The notes: generated by a model from the sequence alone, not told the origin. Shown: positions 7,908 through 16,933, numbered from the stretch's first letter. The stretch is 64,000 nt of DNA from Microbispora hainanensis (GCF_036186745.1 NZ_CP108086.1:1364001-1428000), one strand, 5' to 3'. Numbers and translations: made by a program.

Positions 7908-8822
7908 TCATCGGTAGCCGGTGACGTCGGCGGGGCGGCCGGGGTCCTGGACCTCCACCATGTAGCGCCAGCAGTCGGGGCGGCTGCCGTCCACGTCGGT
8001 GAAGCCGTACACCTGGGCCAGTTGACCGCTGGACAGCGACTGCCCGTTCCAGCGGCTCACCTCCGGGTCGGCGGCCAGCGCCGCGACCGCGCGTCCCACG
8101 AAGGCCGGGGTCTCGGAGATGGCGAAGTGCGGCACCTTGGCCAGCGCGTCCCGCCAGTTGGCCTCGGTCACGCCGAAGTGTTCCAGCATGAGCTCCGAGC
8201 GCAGCCAGCCCGGCGTGAGCGACACCGCGGTCGCGCCGTACGGCGCCAGCTCCTTGGCCTGGGCGAACGCCATGCGGTTGACGGACGTCTTCGCGAGGTC
8301 GTAGAAGAACGAGACGCGATAGTTGGCGGCGTTGTATTCCGCCGTGCCGTCGGTGACCTCGACCACCAGACCACCCGGCCTGCGGATCAGCAGCGGCAGC
8401 GCGTAATGGCTGGTGATGATGTGCGTGTCGATCGCCAGCCGCAGAATGCGCAGGCCGTCGTCGAGCGAGTGCTCCCAGAGCCGGTCGCTCCAGCTGAACA
8501 GCAGCTCGCCGCCCCAGATGTCGTTGACCAGCACGTCGAGCCCGCCCTGCTCGGCGTCGATCCGCGCCACGAGGGCCCGCACCTGCTCGCGGTCGAGGTG
8601 GTCGACCGGCACGGCGATCCCCCGCCCGCCGGCGGCGGTCACCAGCTCCGCCGTCTCCTCGATCGTCTCCGGCCGGTTCATCTCCGAGCGCCGCTCGCGC
8701 GTGCTGCGGCCGGTCACGTAGACCGTCGCACCCGCCGCGCCCAGCTCGACCGCGATGCCGCGTCCCGCGCCCCGGGTCGCCCCGGCCACCAGTGCGACCT
8801 TCCCCTCCAGGCTGCTCGTCAT
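7908..8822 (-). CDS. SDR family oxidoreductase
   Basis: Protein of 304 aa with a Rossmann fold. The nucleotide-binding motif is GATRGAGRG (14-22), and the catalytic YxxxK is Y174-DLA-K178. The Ser normally about 13 residues before the Tyr is not evident (VTDGTAEYNAAN), a deviation that should be checked against subfamily members. VYVTGRSTRER suggests NADP preference through basic residues after strand 2. Start chosen at MTSSLEGK, the usual SDR N-terminus; an in-frame ATG at 8840 is possible. No obvious operon partner. Substrate unknown. Confidence 0.85.
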   Translation of the reverse strand: MTSSLEGKVALVAGATRGAGRGIAVELGAAGATVYVTGRSTRERRSEMNRPETIEETAELVTAAGGRGIAVPVDHLDREQVRALVARIDAEQGGLDVLVNDIWGGELLFSWSDRLWEHSLDDGLRILRLAIDTHIITSHYALPLLIRRPGGLVVEVTDGTAEYNAANYRVSFFYDLAKTSVNRMAFAQAKELAPYGATAVSLTPGWLRSELMLEHFGVTEANWRDALAKVPHFAISETPAFVGRAVAALAADPEVSRWNGQSLSSGQLAQVYGFTDVDGSRPDCWRYMVEVQDPGRPADVTGYR

Positions 8823-8941
8823 GAGACGACATGCTGGCACCCGCCACCGACAAAATCGCGTCCCGCGGCTTGACCGCGATCCCTGGGGGCAGCAGCGTGC
8901 TTTCAGCTAGGGTGCTGATCGCGATCCCGGAGGAGGACGGC

Positions 8942-9151
8942 ATGAGCGAATATGCGGCGACTTTTCAACTTATCGACGCCGACGGGGACGGGCGGATCTC
9001 CGCCGAGGAGCTCGTACGCCTGATGGAGGTGCTCGGCCGGCCGCTGACGCCGCAGGGGGCGCAGGGCGCGATCGACCGGGTCGACGCCGACCGCGACGGC
9101 CTGATCAACCTGGAAGAGTTCGGCGCCTGGCTGAGCAGCCACCAGCGCTGA
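8942..9151 (+). CDS. EF-hand calcium-binding protein, 69 aa
   Basis: Contains two canonical EF-hand loops, DADGDGRISAEE and DADRDGLINLEE, each with Asp/Asn at positions 1, 3 and 5 and Glu at 12, so the protein should bind two calcium ions. GGAGGAGG lies just upstream of the ATG. Small calmodulin-like proteins (calerythrin/CasA types) occur in actinomycetes; this one has a single EF-hand pair and no signal peptide, so it is cytosolic. Tandem repeats begin directly at its 3' end. Confidence 0.9.
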   Translation: MSEYAATFQLIDADGDGRISAEELVRLMEVLGRPLTPQGAQGAIDRVDADRDGLINLEEFGAWLSSHQR

Positions 9152-9268
9152 GCAGCGGTGAAGAGCAGCAAGCGGCGTCGAGCAGCGGTGAAGAGCAGTG
9201 AGCTGCGTTGAGCCGGCGTTCGAGCGGGCGTTCGAGCCGACGTTCGAGCGGGCGTTGAGCGGGCGCTG
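9149..9268. repeat. Degenerate tandem repeats after the EF-hand gene
   Basis: Two 30-bp copies of a unit beginning GAGCAGCGGTGAAGAGCAG are followed by about four copies of a 12-bp unit GAGCGGGCGTTC. The array starts within the EF-hand stop codon and runs to the next gene. Confidence 0.75.
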
Positions 9269-9295
9269 AAAGGCCACGACGAGTTCTGGGGCGCG

Positions 9296-10453
9296 GTGCC
9301 GGCGGGCGTCGCGAGGCTGCTGCGTCCCCACGTCGGCGAGGTCGCGGACCAGGTGATCGCGGAGATCCAGCGACGGGTGCCCGAATACGCCCGCCCGGAG
9401 GACGAGGTCTACATCAAGGTCCTGCGGCTGGCCGTCAACCAGGCGCTGCAGGGGTTCCTCGAACGCATCGAGAACCCGCGTGCGCCGTGGGACCCCGAGA
9501 TCTTCCGGACGATCGGCAGGGGCGAGGCCGCCGAAGGACGCGACCTCGAACCCTTCCAGACCGCCATGCGGCTGGGCGCGCGGGTCGCATGGCGGCGGCT
9601 CACCGAGGAGTCCGAGCGGCTCGGCCTCGATCCGCGCACGCTGTACGACCTGGGCGAGGCCATCTTCGTCTACCTCGACCAGCTCGCCGACGCGGCCGCG
9701 GCGGGCTTCGCCGAGGCGCGGGCGCACGCGGCGGGCGAGATGGAGCGCCGCCGCCGGCGGCTGCTCGACCTGGTGCTCACCCGTCCGGCGGCCTCGCCGG
9801 AGGCCGTCGCCGACCTGGCGAGGGCGGTCGGCTGGCGGCTCCCCCGCACGGTCGCCGGAGTGGCCCTGGAGGAGCGCGACGGCGGTTCTCCCCTGCCGGT
9901 GCTGCCGCCCGACGTGCTGACCGGGCTCGACCGCAACGTCCCGTGTCTCGTGGTGCCGGACCCTGGCGGCCCCGGGCAGGTGCAGGCGCTGGAGAAGGCG
10001 CTGCGCGGCTGGCGGGCGGCGATCGGCCCCGCCGTGCCGCTCGCCGCCGCCGCGAACTCGCTCGGCTGGGCCAGGGAGGCCCTCGACCTCGGCACCCGCG
10101 GCATCCTGCCCAGCCGAGGACTGCTGCGCTGCGCCGACCACATGGCCACGCTGGTCGTCTTCAAGGACGAGGACCTCGTTGCCGCCCTCACGGAGGTGCG
10201 CCTCGCGCCCCTCGCCCACCTGCGCCAGACGCAGCAGGACCGCCTGGCCGAGACCCTGCTCGCCTGGCTGCGCCACGGCCGGGGCGTCGCCGAGGTCGCC
10301 GCCGCGCTCCACGTCCACCCGCAGACCGTGCGCTATCGCCTGCGCCAGATCGAGCAGTTGTACGGCGACGCGCTCGCCGACCCCGACGTCCGGTTCGAGC
10401 TGGAGATCGTCCTGCGCGCCCGCCAGGCCCGCCATAACCCGCCCGGCGCATAG
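9296..10453 (+). CDS. PucR/CdaR-type helix-turn-helix transcriptional regulator
   Basis: Protein of about 385 aa. The N-terminal and central regions carry the RsbRD/GGDEF-like fold typical of actinobacterial PucR regulators. The C-terminal HTH is clear: VAEVAAALHVHPQTVRYRLR followed by IEQLYGDALADPDVRFELE. The GTG at 9296 is used, but the in-frame residues just upstream (GHDEFWGA) look like a natural family N-terminus, so translation may begin further left in the repeat region. No ligand can be inferred. It stands alone, and neighbours do not suggest a target. Confidence 0.85.
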   Translation: MPAGVARLLRPHVGEVADQVIAEIQRRVPEYARPEDEVYIKVLRLAVNQALQGFLERIENPRAPWDPEIFRTIGRGEAAEGRDLEPFQTAMRLGARVAWRRLTEESERLGLDPRTLYDLGEAIFVYLDQLADAAAAGFAEARAHAAGEMERRRRRLLDLVLTRPAASPEAVADLARAVGWRLPRTVAGVALEERDGGSPLPVLPPDVLTGLDRNVPCLVVPDPGGPGQVQALEKALRGWRAAIGPAVPLAAAANSLGWAREALDLGTRGILPSRGLLRCADHMATLVVFKDEDLVAALTEVRLAPLAHLRQTQQDRLAETLLAWLRHGRGVAEVAAALHVHPQTVRYRLRQIEQLYGDALADPDVRFELEIVLRARQARHNPPGA

Positions 10454-10612
10454 GACCCGGCTTCAGACCCCGGCGTTCAGGACTCGGCGTTCACAACCCG
10501 GCATTCAGGACTCGGCGTTCACGACGGCGCCCACGACCCGGCGTTTAGGCCCCAGCATTCGGGACCCGGCCTTCACGACCCGGCGTTCACGACGGCGCCC
10601 ACGACCCGGCGT
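10454..10612. repeat. Degenerate 14-16 bp repeats between PucR and flavoenzyme genes
   Basis: The whole 159-bp convergent gap consists of variants of GACCCGGCGTTCACGAC, with one longer block (CGGCGCCCACGACCCGGCG) present twice. No gene is visible. Confidence 0.75.
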
Positions 10613-11737
10613 TCAGGACAGGGTGCCGCCGCTCGTGCGCAGGCCCCGGGTGGCCTGCCGCTCGTGCAGGCCGAACCGCGCCTCCGGCTCCCGCGTGCCG
10701 TCGAGGATCTCCGCGACATATCCGGCCAGGACCGGGGCGTGCTTGAACCCGTGCCCGGAGTCGCCGCCGAGCAGCCAGACGCCGTCGTCGATCTCGGCGA
10801 TGATCCATTCGGCGTCCCTGGTCAGCGAATACTGGCATACCTGGCTGAACACCACCGGCGCGCCCACCAGCGAGGGGAACCGCCTGGCCAGGTAGGCGCG
10901 GGCCTGTTCCTCGGTGTGCCGCAGCACCCGCCTGCCGCCGCTCTCCGGGTCGTACGGCTCGCCCTCGGCGTCGCCGGTGATCTTCATTCCCATGCCGTCC
11001 AGGTCGCCGTGCCCGTACGCCGACAGGTCGTAGTCGCAGAACGCGGGCAGCGGCGGCGTGGTCCAGTCCCTGGGCACCCCGAAATGGTAGGTGTCCTGCC
11101 GCGTCACCTCGATGTGCCCCACCTCGAGCGGAAACAGCCGCGGCAGCCACGCGCCGCACGCCCACACCACGCGGTCCGCCGTCAGCACCTCGCCGTCCGC
11201 CACGACCCCGGCCCCTCGTCCGTACGGCACGGCCCGGGCCCGCACCTGCCGTACGCCGGAGGCGGCGGCCAGGCGCGCGGTGACCTGCGTCGCCCGCCGG
11301 GCCCGCAGCACGCCGGCGTTCGGCTCCCACAGCACGAAGGCGAGGTCGTCACCCCGCAGGCCGGGGAACCGCCGCGCCGCCTCGGCGGGGTCGAGCAGCT
11401 CGTAGGGGATGTCGAGCCGCTCCAGAACGTGGGCGCTGCGCGTCTCCCAGCCGTCCGGGTCACGGGCGAACCACATCAGCCCCGACTCGACGAACAGCTC
11501 CTCGCCGGTCCGCTGCTCCAGCCCGCGCCAGGCGTCGCGGGCCTGCCAGGCCAGTCGGGGATACCAGTCGTCGGAGCCGTGCGCGCAGCGCAGCAGGCGG
11601 GTCTCCCCGGCGCTGGCCTGACGAACGTGACCCGGCGCGTACTGCTCGACAAGCGTCACGCGCCAGCCCTCGTCGGCCAGCCGCAGCGCCAACGACGCCC
11701 CCCAGATCCCCGCCCCCACGACGATCGCCGACTTCAT
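10613..11737 (-). CDS. FAD-dependent oxidase, monomeric sarcosine oxidase-like
   Basis: Protein of 374 aa of the DAO family. The ADP-binding motif is GAGIWG (8-13), followed by a Glu-ended second strand. Cys301 in CQYSLTRD matches the position of the cysteine that covalently binds FAD in monomeric sarcosine oxidase and N-methyltryptophan oxidase. GDSGHGFKHAP is the C-terminal FAD-binding loop. The expected reaction is oxygen-dependent oxidation of an N-methyl or other secondary amine, giving hydrogen peroxide. The gene is divergent from an IclR regulator, with a 17-bp palindrome in the shared 100-bp promoter region, so IclR control is likely. Confidence 0.85.
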   Translation of the reverse strand: MKSAIVVGAGIWGASLALRLADEGWRVTLVEQYAPGHVRQASAGETRLLRCAHGSDDWYPRLAWQARDAWRGLEQRTGEELFVESGLMWFARDPDGWETRSAHVLERLDIPYELLDPAEAARRFPGLRGDDLAFVLWEPNAGVLRARRATQVTARLAAASGVRQVRARAVPYGRGAGVVADGEVLTADRVVWACGAWLPRLFPLEVGHIEVTRQDTYHFGVPRDWTTPPLPAFCDYDLSAYGHGDLDGMGMKITGDAEGEPYDPESGGRRVLRHTEEQARAYLARRFPSLVGAPVVFSQVCQYSLTRDAEWIIAEIDDGVWLLGGDSGHGFKHAPVLAGYVAEILDGTREPEARFGLHERQATRGLRTSGGTLS

Positions 11738-11772
11738 CCACCGCTCCTTGATCGCGGACCGACACGTGCATC

Positions 11773-11789
11773 CGACGTAGGCTACGTCG
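11773..11789. promoter_or_regulatory. Palindrome CGACGTAG-G-CTACGTCG, candidate IclR operator
   Basis: Perfect 8-bp arms around one base, located between the divergent sarcosine-oxidase-like gene and the IclR gene. Confidence 0.6.
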
Positions 11790-11837
11790 AATGCGGGCTC
11801 CGTCTACAGAGGCACCTGTGCGGCGATAATCGGAGAC

Positions 11838-12491
11838 ATGATGGCGGCCGAATCGGCGCAGACACTCGAACGAGGTTTACGGCTGTTGCGGCTGCTCGCC
11901 GACGCGGACCGGGGCCGCACGCCGACCGAGCTCGCCCAGGAGCTCGGCCTGAGCCGGCCGATCGTCTACCGGCTCCTGACGACCCTGCAGGCCGAGGGTT
12001 TCGCCCGGCGGGACGCGCAGGGCCGCGTGCATCTGGGTTTCGGGGTGCTCGTGCTGGCCCAGGCCGTACACCCCCTGCTGCGGGCGACGGCGCTGCCCGC
12101 GCTGCGCGCGCTCGCGGAGCAGGCCGGGGCGACCGCCCACCTGACCGTGGCCGAGGGTGACGAGGGCCTGGCGATCGCGGTGGTCGAGCCGTCGTGGACC
12201 GACTTCCACGTCGCCTATCGGGAGGGCTCCCGCCATCCGCTGACGCGCGGCGCGGCCGGGCTGGCGCTGCTCGCGCTGCGCGAGGGCCGTACGGAGCCGC
12301 CGCTGCACACGAGCAGCGGACATCTCCAGGAGGGAGCGCAGGGCATCGCCGCGCCGATCCCTGGTCTGCCGTGGCTGGAGGCGTCCGTGGGCCTGGTCAG
12401 CTTCGCCGACCTCGACGCGGACAAGGTGGGCCCGCTGGTCCTTGAGGCCGCCTATCGCCTCACGTCCGCCCTGTCCGAGCCCTCGCGCTGA
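11838..12491 (+). CDS. IclR family transcriptional regulator
   Basis: Protein of 217 aa. The winged HTH at residues 8-65 includes TPTELAQELGLSRPIVYRLL, followed by an IclR-type GAF-like ligand domain. It is shorter than the typical 250 aa, the ligand domain being trimmed. It is transcribed away from the flavin amine oxidase gene, the usual arrangement for an IclR repressor and its catabolic target. An ATG doublet at 11838/11841 leaves the start uncertain by one codon. Confidence 0.85.
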   Translation: MMAAESAQTLERGLRLLRLLADADRGRTPTELAQELGLSRPIVYRLLTTLQAEGFARRDAQGRVHLGFGVLVLAQAVHPLLRATALPALRALAEQAGATAHLTVAEGDEGLAIAVVEPSWTDFHVAYREGSRHPLTRGAAGLALLALREGRTEPPLHTSSGHLQEGAQGIAAPIPGLPWLEASVGLVSFADLDADKVGPLVLEAAYRLTSALSEPSR

Positions 12492-12600
12492 CCCTCACGC
12501 CTCACGACCGCCCCGTCCGTGCCCCCGCGCCGACCCTCACGCCTCACGCCCCGGGCTGACGTTCACCACTCACGCCCGCCCCGTCCGAGCCCTCGCGCGG
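12470..12600. repeat. About 42-bp tandem repeats starting in the IclR 3' end
   Basis: CCGAGCCCTCGCGC, which encodes the last IclR residues, recurs at about 12585. CGACCCTCACGCCTCACG or close variants occur between the copies. About three degenerate units fill the gap before the uridine-kinase-like gene. Confidence 0.65.
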
Positions 12601-12603
12601 CGG

Positions 12604-13326
12604 TCACCACTTCAGCAGCCGCGGTTCGCCGAACAGCGTGTTGTCCACGGCCACGTCGGCGCGCGCCAGCGGATCGGCCTCGGCGATGTAGAGGCGCTCG
12701 GCGGGCAGATAGCGGTGCAGGTGCAGCGCCTCCGCCTCCGACCCGGCCCAGTCCTGGTCGCGTTCGGCCCCACGGCGCACCGAGGTCTCCGGAGACACCT
12801 CGATCCAGACGCGCAGGTCCCAGTACGCGTCGATCTCCGGGCGGAACGCGAACACCCCGTCGACGATCGTGATCGCGCCGGGCGCGGCGGCCGTACGCAC
12901 CGACGAGTGGTCCACCTGCGTGAGCGGGTCGATGGAGCACAGCGCCACGTCCCCCGAGCCGTCCGGCCCCGCCGGTTCGAGCAGCAGGGCGATCGCGGCG
13001 TCGTAGTCGTAGGCGTTGCGGTAGTACCCCTCGCCCGACTCCCGGTCGTACAGGTGCCGGTCGCGCCACGGCCGTTTGAAGTCGTCGAGGCTCGCCCGCA
13101 GCACCTGGCGTCCCGCTCCGGCGAGGTGCTCGGCGAGCTCGTGGCCGAAGCTCGTCTTCCCGGCCGCCGTGAGCCCGTCCACACCGACGCGCAGGCGCCC
13201 GTCGCCGAGAGCCAGCACGCGTTCCGCCACCCGCCGGACCAACGCCGTACGCGCGGGGGACACGGGCGCCGGCGTCGGCTGCCGCCAGGTCGAGACGGAC
13301 AGGTGGATCTCCGCGGTTGCGCTCAT
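12604..13326 (-). CDS. Uridine kinase-like P-loop kinase
   Basis: Protein of 240 aa. The Walker A motif is GVDGLTAAGKTSFG (48-61). LDDFKRPW and YYRNAYDYDA resemble the nucleoside-binding segments of the uridine kinase/phosphoribulokinase superfamily, and VDGVFAF acts as the Walker B-like strand. Expected activity is ATP-dependent phosphorylation of a nucleoside or similar small molecule. A longer frame to 13383 exists, but the start at MSATAEIH suits the family and leaves the divergent promoter of hmgA free. Confidence 0.75.
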   Translation of the reverse strand: MSATAEIHLSVSTWRQPTPAPVSPARTALVRRVAERVLALGDGRLRVGVDGLTAAGKTSFGHELAEHLAGAGRQVLRASLDDFKRPWRDRHLYDRESGEGYYRNAYDYDAAIALLLEPAGPDGSGDVALCSIDPLTQVDHSSVRTAAAPGAITIVDGVFAFRPEIDAYWDLRVWIEVSPETSVRRGAERDQDWAGSEAEALHLHRYLPAERLYIAEADPLARADVAVDNTLFGEPRLLKW

Positions 13327-13386
13327 GCCCCACAGCTTGACATTCCCGGCGGCATGGCGAATCGTCGTACATATATAGGACACTCG

Positions 13387-13403
13387 CGTCCGATAAACGG
13401 ACG
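13387..13403. promoter_or_regulatory. Inverted repeat CGTCCG-ATAAA-CGGACG before hmgA
   Basis: Perfect 6-bp arms with a 5-nt spacer end 5 bp before the GGAGGT ribosome site of the homogentisate dioxygenase gene. TATATA (about 13371-13376) is a possible -10. A repressor bound here would block the start region. Confidence 0.5.
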
Positions 13404-13418
13404 AGCATGGGAGGTGTC

Positions 13419-14585
13419 ATGCCGTACTACCGCATGGTCGGGGAGGTGCCGCGCAAGCGCCACGTGCAGTTCCGCGCACCCGACGGCGGGCTGTACAAGG
13501 AGGAGCTCATGGGAGAGGAGGGCTTCTCCTCCGACTCCTCGCTGCTCTATCACCGCTATGCGCCGACGGCCATCGTCAAGGCCGAGGCCGTGGACGCGGG
13601 AGCGCCGGGGCTCACGCCCAACCTGCCGCTGTCCCCGCGCCATTTCCGCACCCGGGACCTGACGCCCGACGGCGACCTGGTCTCCGGGCGCATGCTGCTC
13701 GCGGGCAACTCCGACGTCCGCATCTCGTACGCCGCGACGGACGCGCCCAGCGAGCTGTACCGCGACTCGATGGGCGACGAGTGCGTCTACATCGCGAGCG
13801 GCCGGGCCCGGTTCGAGTCGGCGTACGGCGCGCTCGACGTGGCCGAGGGCGACTATGTGGTGATCCCGACCGGGACGATCCACCGCTGGGTGCCCGAGGG
13901 CCGGGTGACCGCGCTGGTGGTGGAGGCGTCCGGGCACATCAGGCCGCCGAAGCGCTACCTGTCCCAGTTCGGCCAGTTCCTGGAGCACGCGCCCTACTGC
14001 GAGCGCGACCTGCGCGCGCCGGACGAGCCGCTGCTCGTGGACGGCGAGGAGATCCCGGTGCTGGTCAGGACGCGGGGCGGGCTGACCAGGCTGACCTACG
14101 CCCATCACCCCTTCGACGTGGTGGGCTGGGACGGCTGCCTCTATCCGTACGCGTTCAACATCCAGGACTTCGAACCGATCGTGAAGCGCACCCACGCGCC
14201 GCCGCCGGTGCACCAGACGTTCGAGGGCCCGGGGTTCGTCGTCTGCTCGTTCTGCCCCCGGCCGCTGGACTTCCACCCCGAGGCCGTGCCGATCCCGTAC
14301 AACCACCACAACGTGGACTCCGACGAGTTCATGTTCTACGTGGGCGGCGACTACACGGCCAGGAAGGGATCCGGCATCGACGTCGGCTCGATCTCGCTGC
14401 ACCCGGCCGGCTTCACGCACGGCCCGCAGCCGGGCGCGGTGGAGGCCGCCGTCGAGGCCGTACGGCAGGGGCACACCGAGACGACCGAGATGGCCGTCAT
14501 GATCGACACCTTCCGTCCGCTCGACCTCGGCCAGGCCGCCCTCGCGTGCGAGGACACCGACTACGCGTGGACGTGGGCGCGGTGA
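13419..14585 (+). CDS. hmgA: Homogentisate 1,2-dioxygenase
   Basis: Protein of 388 aa. It opens the ring of homogentisate to maleylacetoacetate in tyrosine/phenylalanine catabolism, using Fe(II). Metal-site residues are visible in the HNVDSDEFMFYVGGDY segment (His and Glu) and in HPAGFTHGPQPG (His). The start at 13419 is chosen because GGAGGT sits 5 bp upstream; the earlier ATG at 13407 overlaps that site. The stop overlaps the fumarylacetoacetase GTG by 4 bp, giving a two-step operon. Maleylacetoacetate isomerase is not in the window. Confidence 0.93.
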   Translation: MPYYRMVGEVPRKRHVQFRAPDGGLYKEELMGEEGFSSDSSLLYHRYAPTAIVKAEAVDAGAPGLTPNLPLSPRHFRTRDLTPDGDLVSGRMLLAGNSDVRISYAATDAPSELYRDSMGDECVYIASGRARFESAYGALDVAEGDYVVIPTGTIHRWVPEGRVTALVVEASGHIRPPKRYLSQFGQFLEHAPYCERDLRAPDEPLLVDGEEIPVLVRTRGGLTRLTYAHHPFDVVGWDGCLYPYAFNIQDFEPIVKRTHAPPPVHQTFEGPGFVVCSFCPRPLDFHPEAVPIPYNHHNVDSDEFMFYVGGDYTARKGSGIDVGSISLHPAGFTHGPQPGAVEAAVEAVRQGHTETTEMAVMIDTFRPLDLGQAALACEDTDYAWTWAR

Positions 14586-15673
14586 GCTTCGGGCTCGACA
14601 ACCTGCCGTACGGGGTGTTCTCCCGGCCCGGGGAGCCCCGCAGGGTCGGCGTCCGGGTCGGGGACCACGTCCTCGACCTGGCGGCGGCCCTCGGCGGGGA
14701 CGTCTACGCGGCGCCCAGCCTCAACCCGCTGCTGGCCCTGGGCCGCGCGGCCTGGCGGGAGACGCGGGCGCGGGCACGCGACGCGGCGGCAACGGGCGAC
14801 CACCTGATCCCGCTGTCGGAGGTGACCCTGCACCTGCCGATCGAGGTGGCCGACTACGTCGACTTCTACGCCTCGCTTGAGCACGCCTCGAACCTCGGGC
14901 GGATCTTCCGCCCGGACGACGAGCCGCTGAAGCCCAACTGGCGGCACCTGCCCGTCGGCTACCACGGGCGGGCGGGCACCGTCGTCGTCTCCGGGACGCC
15001 GATCAGGCGGCCGTGCGGGCAGCGGCCGTCGTTCGGCCCGTCGCGGAAGCTCGACATCGAGGCGGAGGTCGGCTTCGTCGTGGGGGTGCCGACGCGGCTC
15101 GGCGAGCGCGCCGGCGCGTTCGAGGACCACGTCTTCGGGGTGGCGCTCGTCAACGACTGGAGCGCCCGCGACATCCAGGCATGGGAGTACGTGCCGCTCG
15201 GGCCGTTCCTGGGCAAGTCGTTCGCCACCTCGATGTCCGCGTGGATCACGCCGCTCGACGCCCTGGAGGAGGCCAGGGTCGAGGGCCGGTCGCAGGAGCC
15301 CGAGCCGCCCGCCTATCTGCGCAGGCAGGAGCCCTGGGGGCTCGACCTCACCCTGCGCGTGGAGCTCAACGGCGAGACGATCGCGACGCCGTCGTTCCGC
15401 GACATGTACTGGACGCCCGACCAGATGCTCGCCCACATGACGGTGAACGGCGCGAGCCTGCGCACCGGCGACCTGTTCGCGAGCGGAACGGTCTCGTCGG
15501 TCGGGCAACCCGGCTCGCTCATCGAGCTGACCTGGAACGGCGCCGACCCGGTCAAACTGCCCGGCGCGACCCGGACCTTCCTGGAGGACGGCGACGTCGT
15601 CACGATCACCGCCTGGACCCCGGGCGGGATCAGCCTCGGCGAGGTCTCGGGGAAGGTCCTTCCGGCGACTTAG
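14582..15673 (+). CDS. Fumarylacetoacetase
   Basis: Protein of about 363 aa that hydrolyses fumarylacetoacetate to fumarate and acetoacetate, the last step of the homogentisate route. It has an N-terminal SH3-like domain, then the FAH catalytic fold. DFYASLEHASN, HLPVGYHGRAG, LDIEAEVGFVVG, NDWSARDIQAWEY and GPFLGKSFATS are characteristic metal and active-site segments. The GTG start overlaps the hmgA stop as GTGA; two further in-frame GTGs lie slightly upstream. The protein is a little shorter than the 400-aa norm. Confidence 0.93.
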   Translation: MSFGLDNLPYGVFSRPGEPRRVGVRVGDHVLDLAAALGGDVYAAPSLNPLLALGRAAWRETRARARDAAATGDHLIPLSEVTLHLPIEVADYVDFYASLEHASNLGRIFRPDDEPLKPNWRHLPVGYHGRAGTVVVSGTPIRRPCGQRPSFGPSRKLDIEAEVGFVVGVPTRLGERAGAFEDHVFGVALVNDWSARDIQAWEYVPLGPFLGKSFATSMSAWITPLDALEEARVEGRSQEPEPPAYLRRQEPWGLDLTLRVELNGETIATPSFRDMYWTPDQMLAHMTVNGASLRTGDLFASGTVSSVGQPGSLIELTWNGADPVKLPGATRTFLEDGDVVTITAWTPGGISLGEVSGKVLPAT

Positions 15674-15711
15674 CGTATTTCTGTCGTCACCCATCGCTAT
15701 CTTGGGTGCCC

Positions 15712-16887
15712 GTGAAGCCACGCACCCTGCCTCCCGCCGCCCGCGTCCTGCTCGCGGTGCTGCTCGTGGCCTGTCCCGCGCTCGCCGCGGGCTGTGCCGT
15801 ACGCGTGCCGCCCGCGCCGCGCATCACGATCAGCCCCGCCGACGGCGCGGTGGCGGTGTCGCCGGACGCGGCGCTGGTCGTCAGGGCGGAGGGCGGCAGG
15901 CTGACCAGCGTGCTGGCGTTCGCGGGGCGAGATCAGGTGCCCGGCGCGTTCGATCCGGGCCGCACCGTGTGGCGGTCGTCGTGGACGCTGCGCCCGGGCA
16001 CGCAGTATGTCGTCAACGCCGTCGCGACCGGGCCCCAGAGCGTCACCGCCCAGATCGCCGGCCGGTTCCGCACGCTCACCCCGCGCCACCAGGTCGCCGT
16101 CGCCTCCGTCGTCCCGTCCGACGGGGAGACCGTCGGGATCGGCATGCCGGTCATCCTGACGTTCACCCGGCCGGTCGAGGACCGCGCGGCGGTCGAGCGG
16201 GCGCTGGAAGTGCAGGGGCCTGCCGAGGGCGCCTGGCACTGGACGAGCCCCACCCAGGTCGCCTACCGGCCGCGCACATGGTGGCCGACCGGCGCCGAGG
16301 TGCGCGTCACCGCCCATCTCGCCGGGGTCCGCGCCGCCCCCGCCACGTACGGCTCCGCCGACCGGAGCGTGGCCTTCACCGTGGGGCGGGCCATGATCAG
16401 CACGGTCGACACCCGCACGCACCAGATGGTGGTGCGGCAGGACGGCAAGCCGGTCCAGCGCATGCCGATCAGCGCGGGCATGGCGACCACCAGGGAATAC
16501 ACGACCACGAGCGGGATCCACCTGACGATGGACAAGGGCAACCCCGTCCGCATGGTCTCCCCCGGTCGCCACAAGGGCGACCCCGGTTACTACGACATGC
16601 TCATCGACTACGCCGTACGGATCTCCAACAGCGGCGAGTACGTCCACGCGCTCGACAACGTGTGGGCCCAGGGCCGGGTGAACGTCAGCCACGGCTGCGT
16701 GAACGCCCGCCCCGACCAGGCCAGGTGGTTCTACGAGCACGCGCTGCGCGGCGACCCCGTCATCGTCACCGGCACCACGCGCGAGCTGGAGTGGAACAAC
16801 GGCTGGGGCTACTGGCAGCTCTCCTGGCCCCGGTGGCTGGCCGGCAGCGCCCTCCGGCACGAGGCCACCTCTCCTGACGCCTCTTGA
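15712..16887 (+). CDS. L,D-transpeptidase lipoprotein (YkuD) with Ig-like domains
   Basis: Protein of about 391 aa. The signal peptide ends in the lipobox LAAGC, so the protein is anchored to the outer membrane face. Two Ig-like beta domains follow (about 35-245), then the YkuD catalytic domain with the SHGCVN motif, whose Cys is the nucleophile. The fold order matches mycobacterial LdtMt-type enzymes, which form 3-3 peptidoglycan cross-links. No ribosome site is evident; TATCTT (15697-15702) lies about 10 bp before GTG 15712 and just ahead of an alternative GTG at 15706, so the message may be leaderless. Confidence 0.9.
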   Translation: MKPRTLPPAARVLLAVLLVACPALAAGCAVRVPPAPRITISPADGAVAVSPDAALVVRAEGGRLTSVLAFAGRDQVPGAFDPGRTVWRSSWTLRPGTQYVVNAVATGPQSVTAQIAGRFRTLTPRHQVAVASVVPSDGETVGIGMPVILTFTRPVEDRAAVERALEVQGPAEGAWHWTSPTQVAYRPRTWWPTGAEVRVTAHLAGVRAAPATYGSADRSVAFTVGRAMISTVDTRTHQMVVRQDGKPVQRMPISAGMATTREYTTTSGIHLTMDKGNPVRMVSPGRHKGDPGYYDMLIDYAVRISNSGEYVHALDNVWAQGRVNVSHGCVNARPDQARWFYEHALRGDPVIVTGTTRELEWNNGWGYWQLSWPRWLAGSALRHEATSPDAS

Positions 16888-16933
16888 CATAGGGCGTCGC
16901 AATCGAGTCAGCGCCCTGCATTACCGTCGAGGC

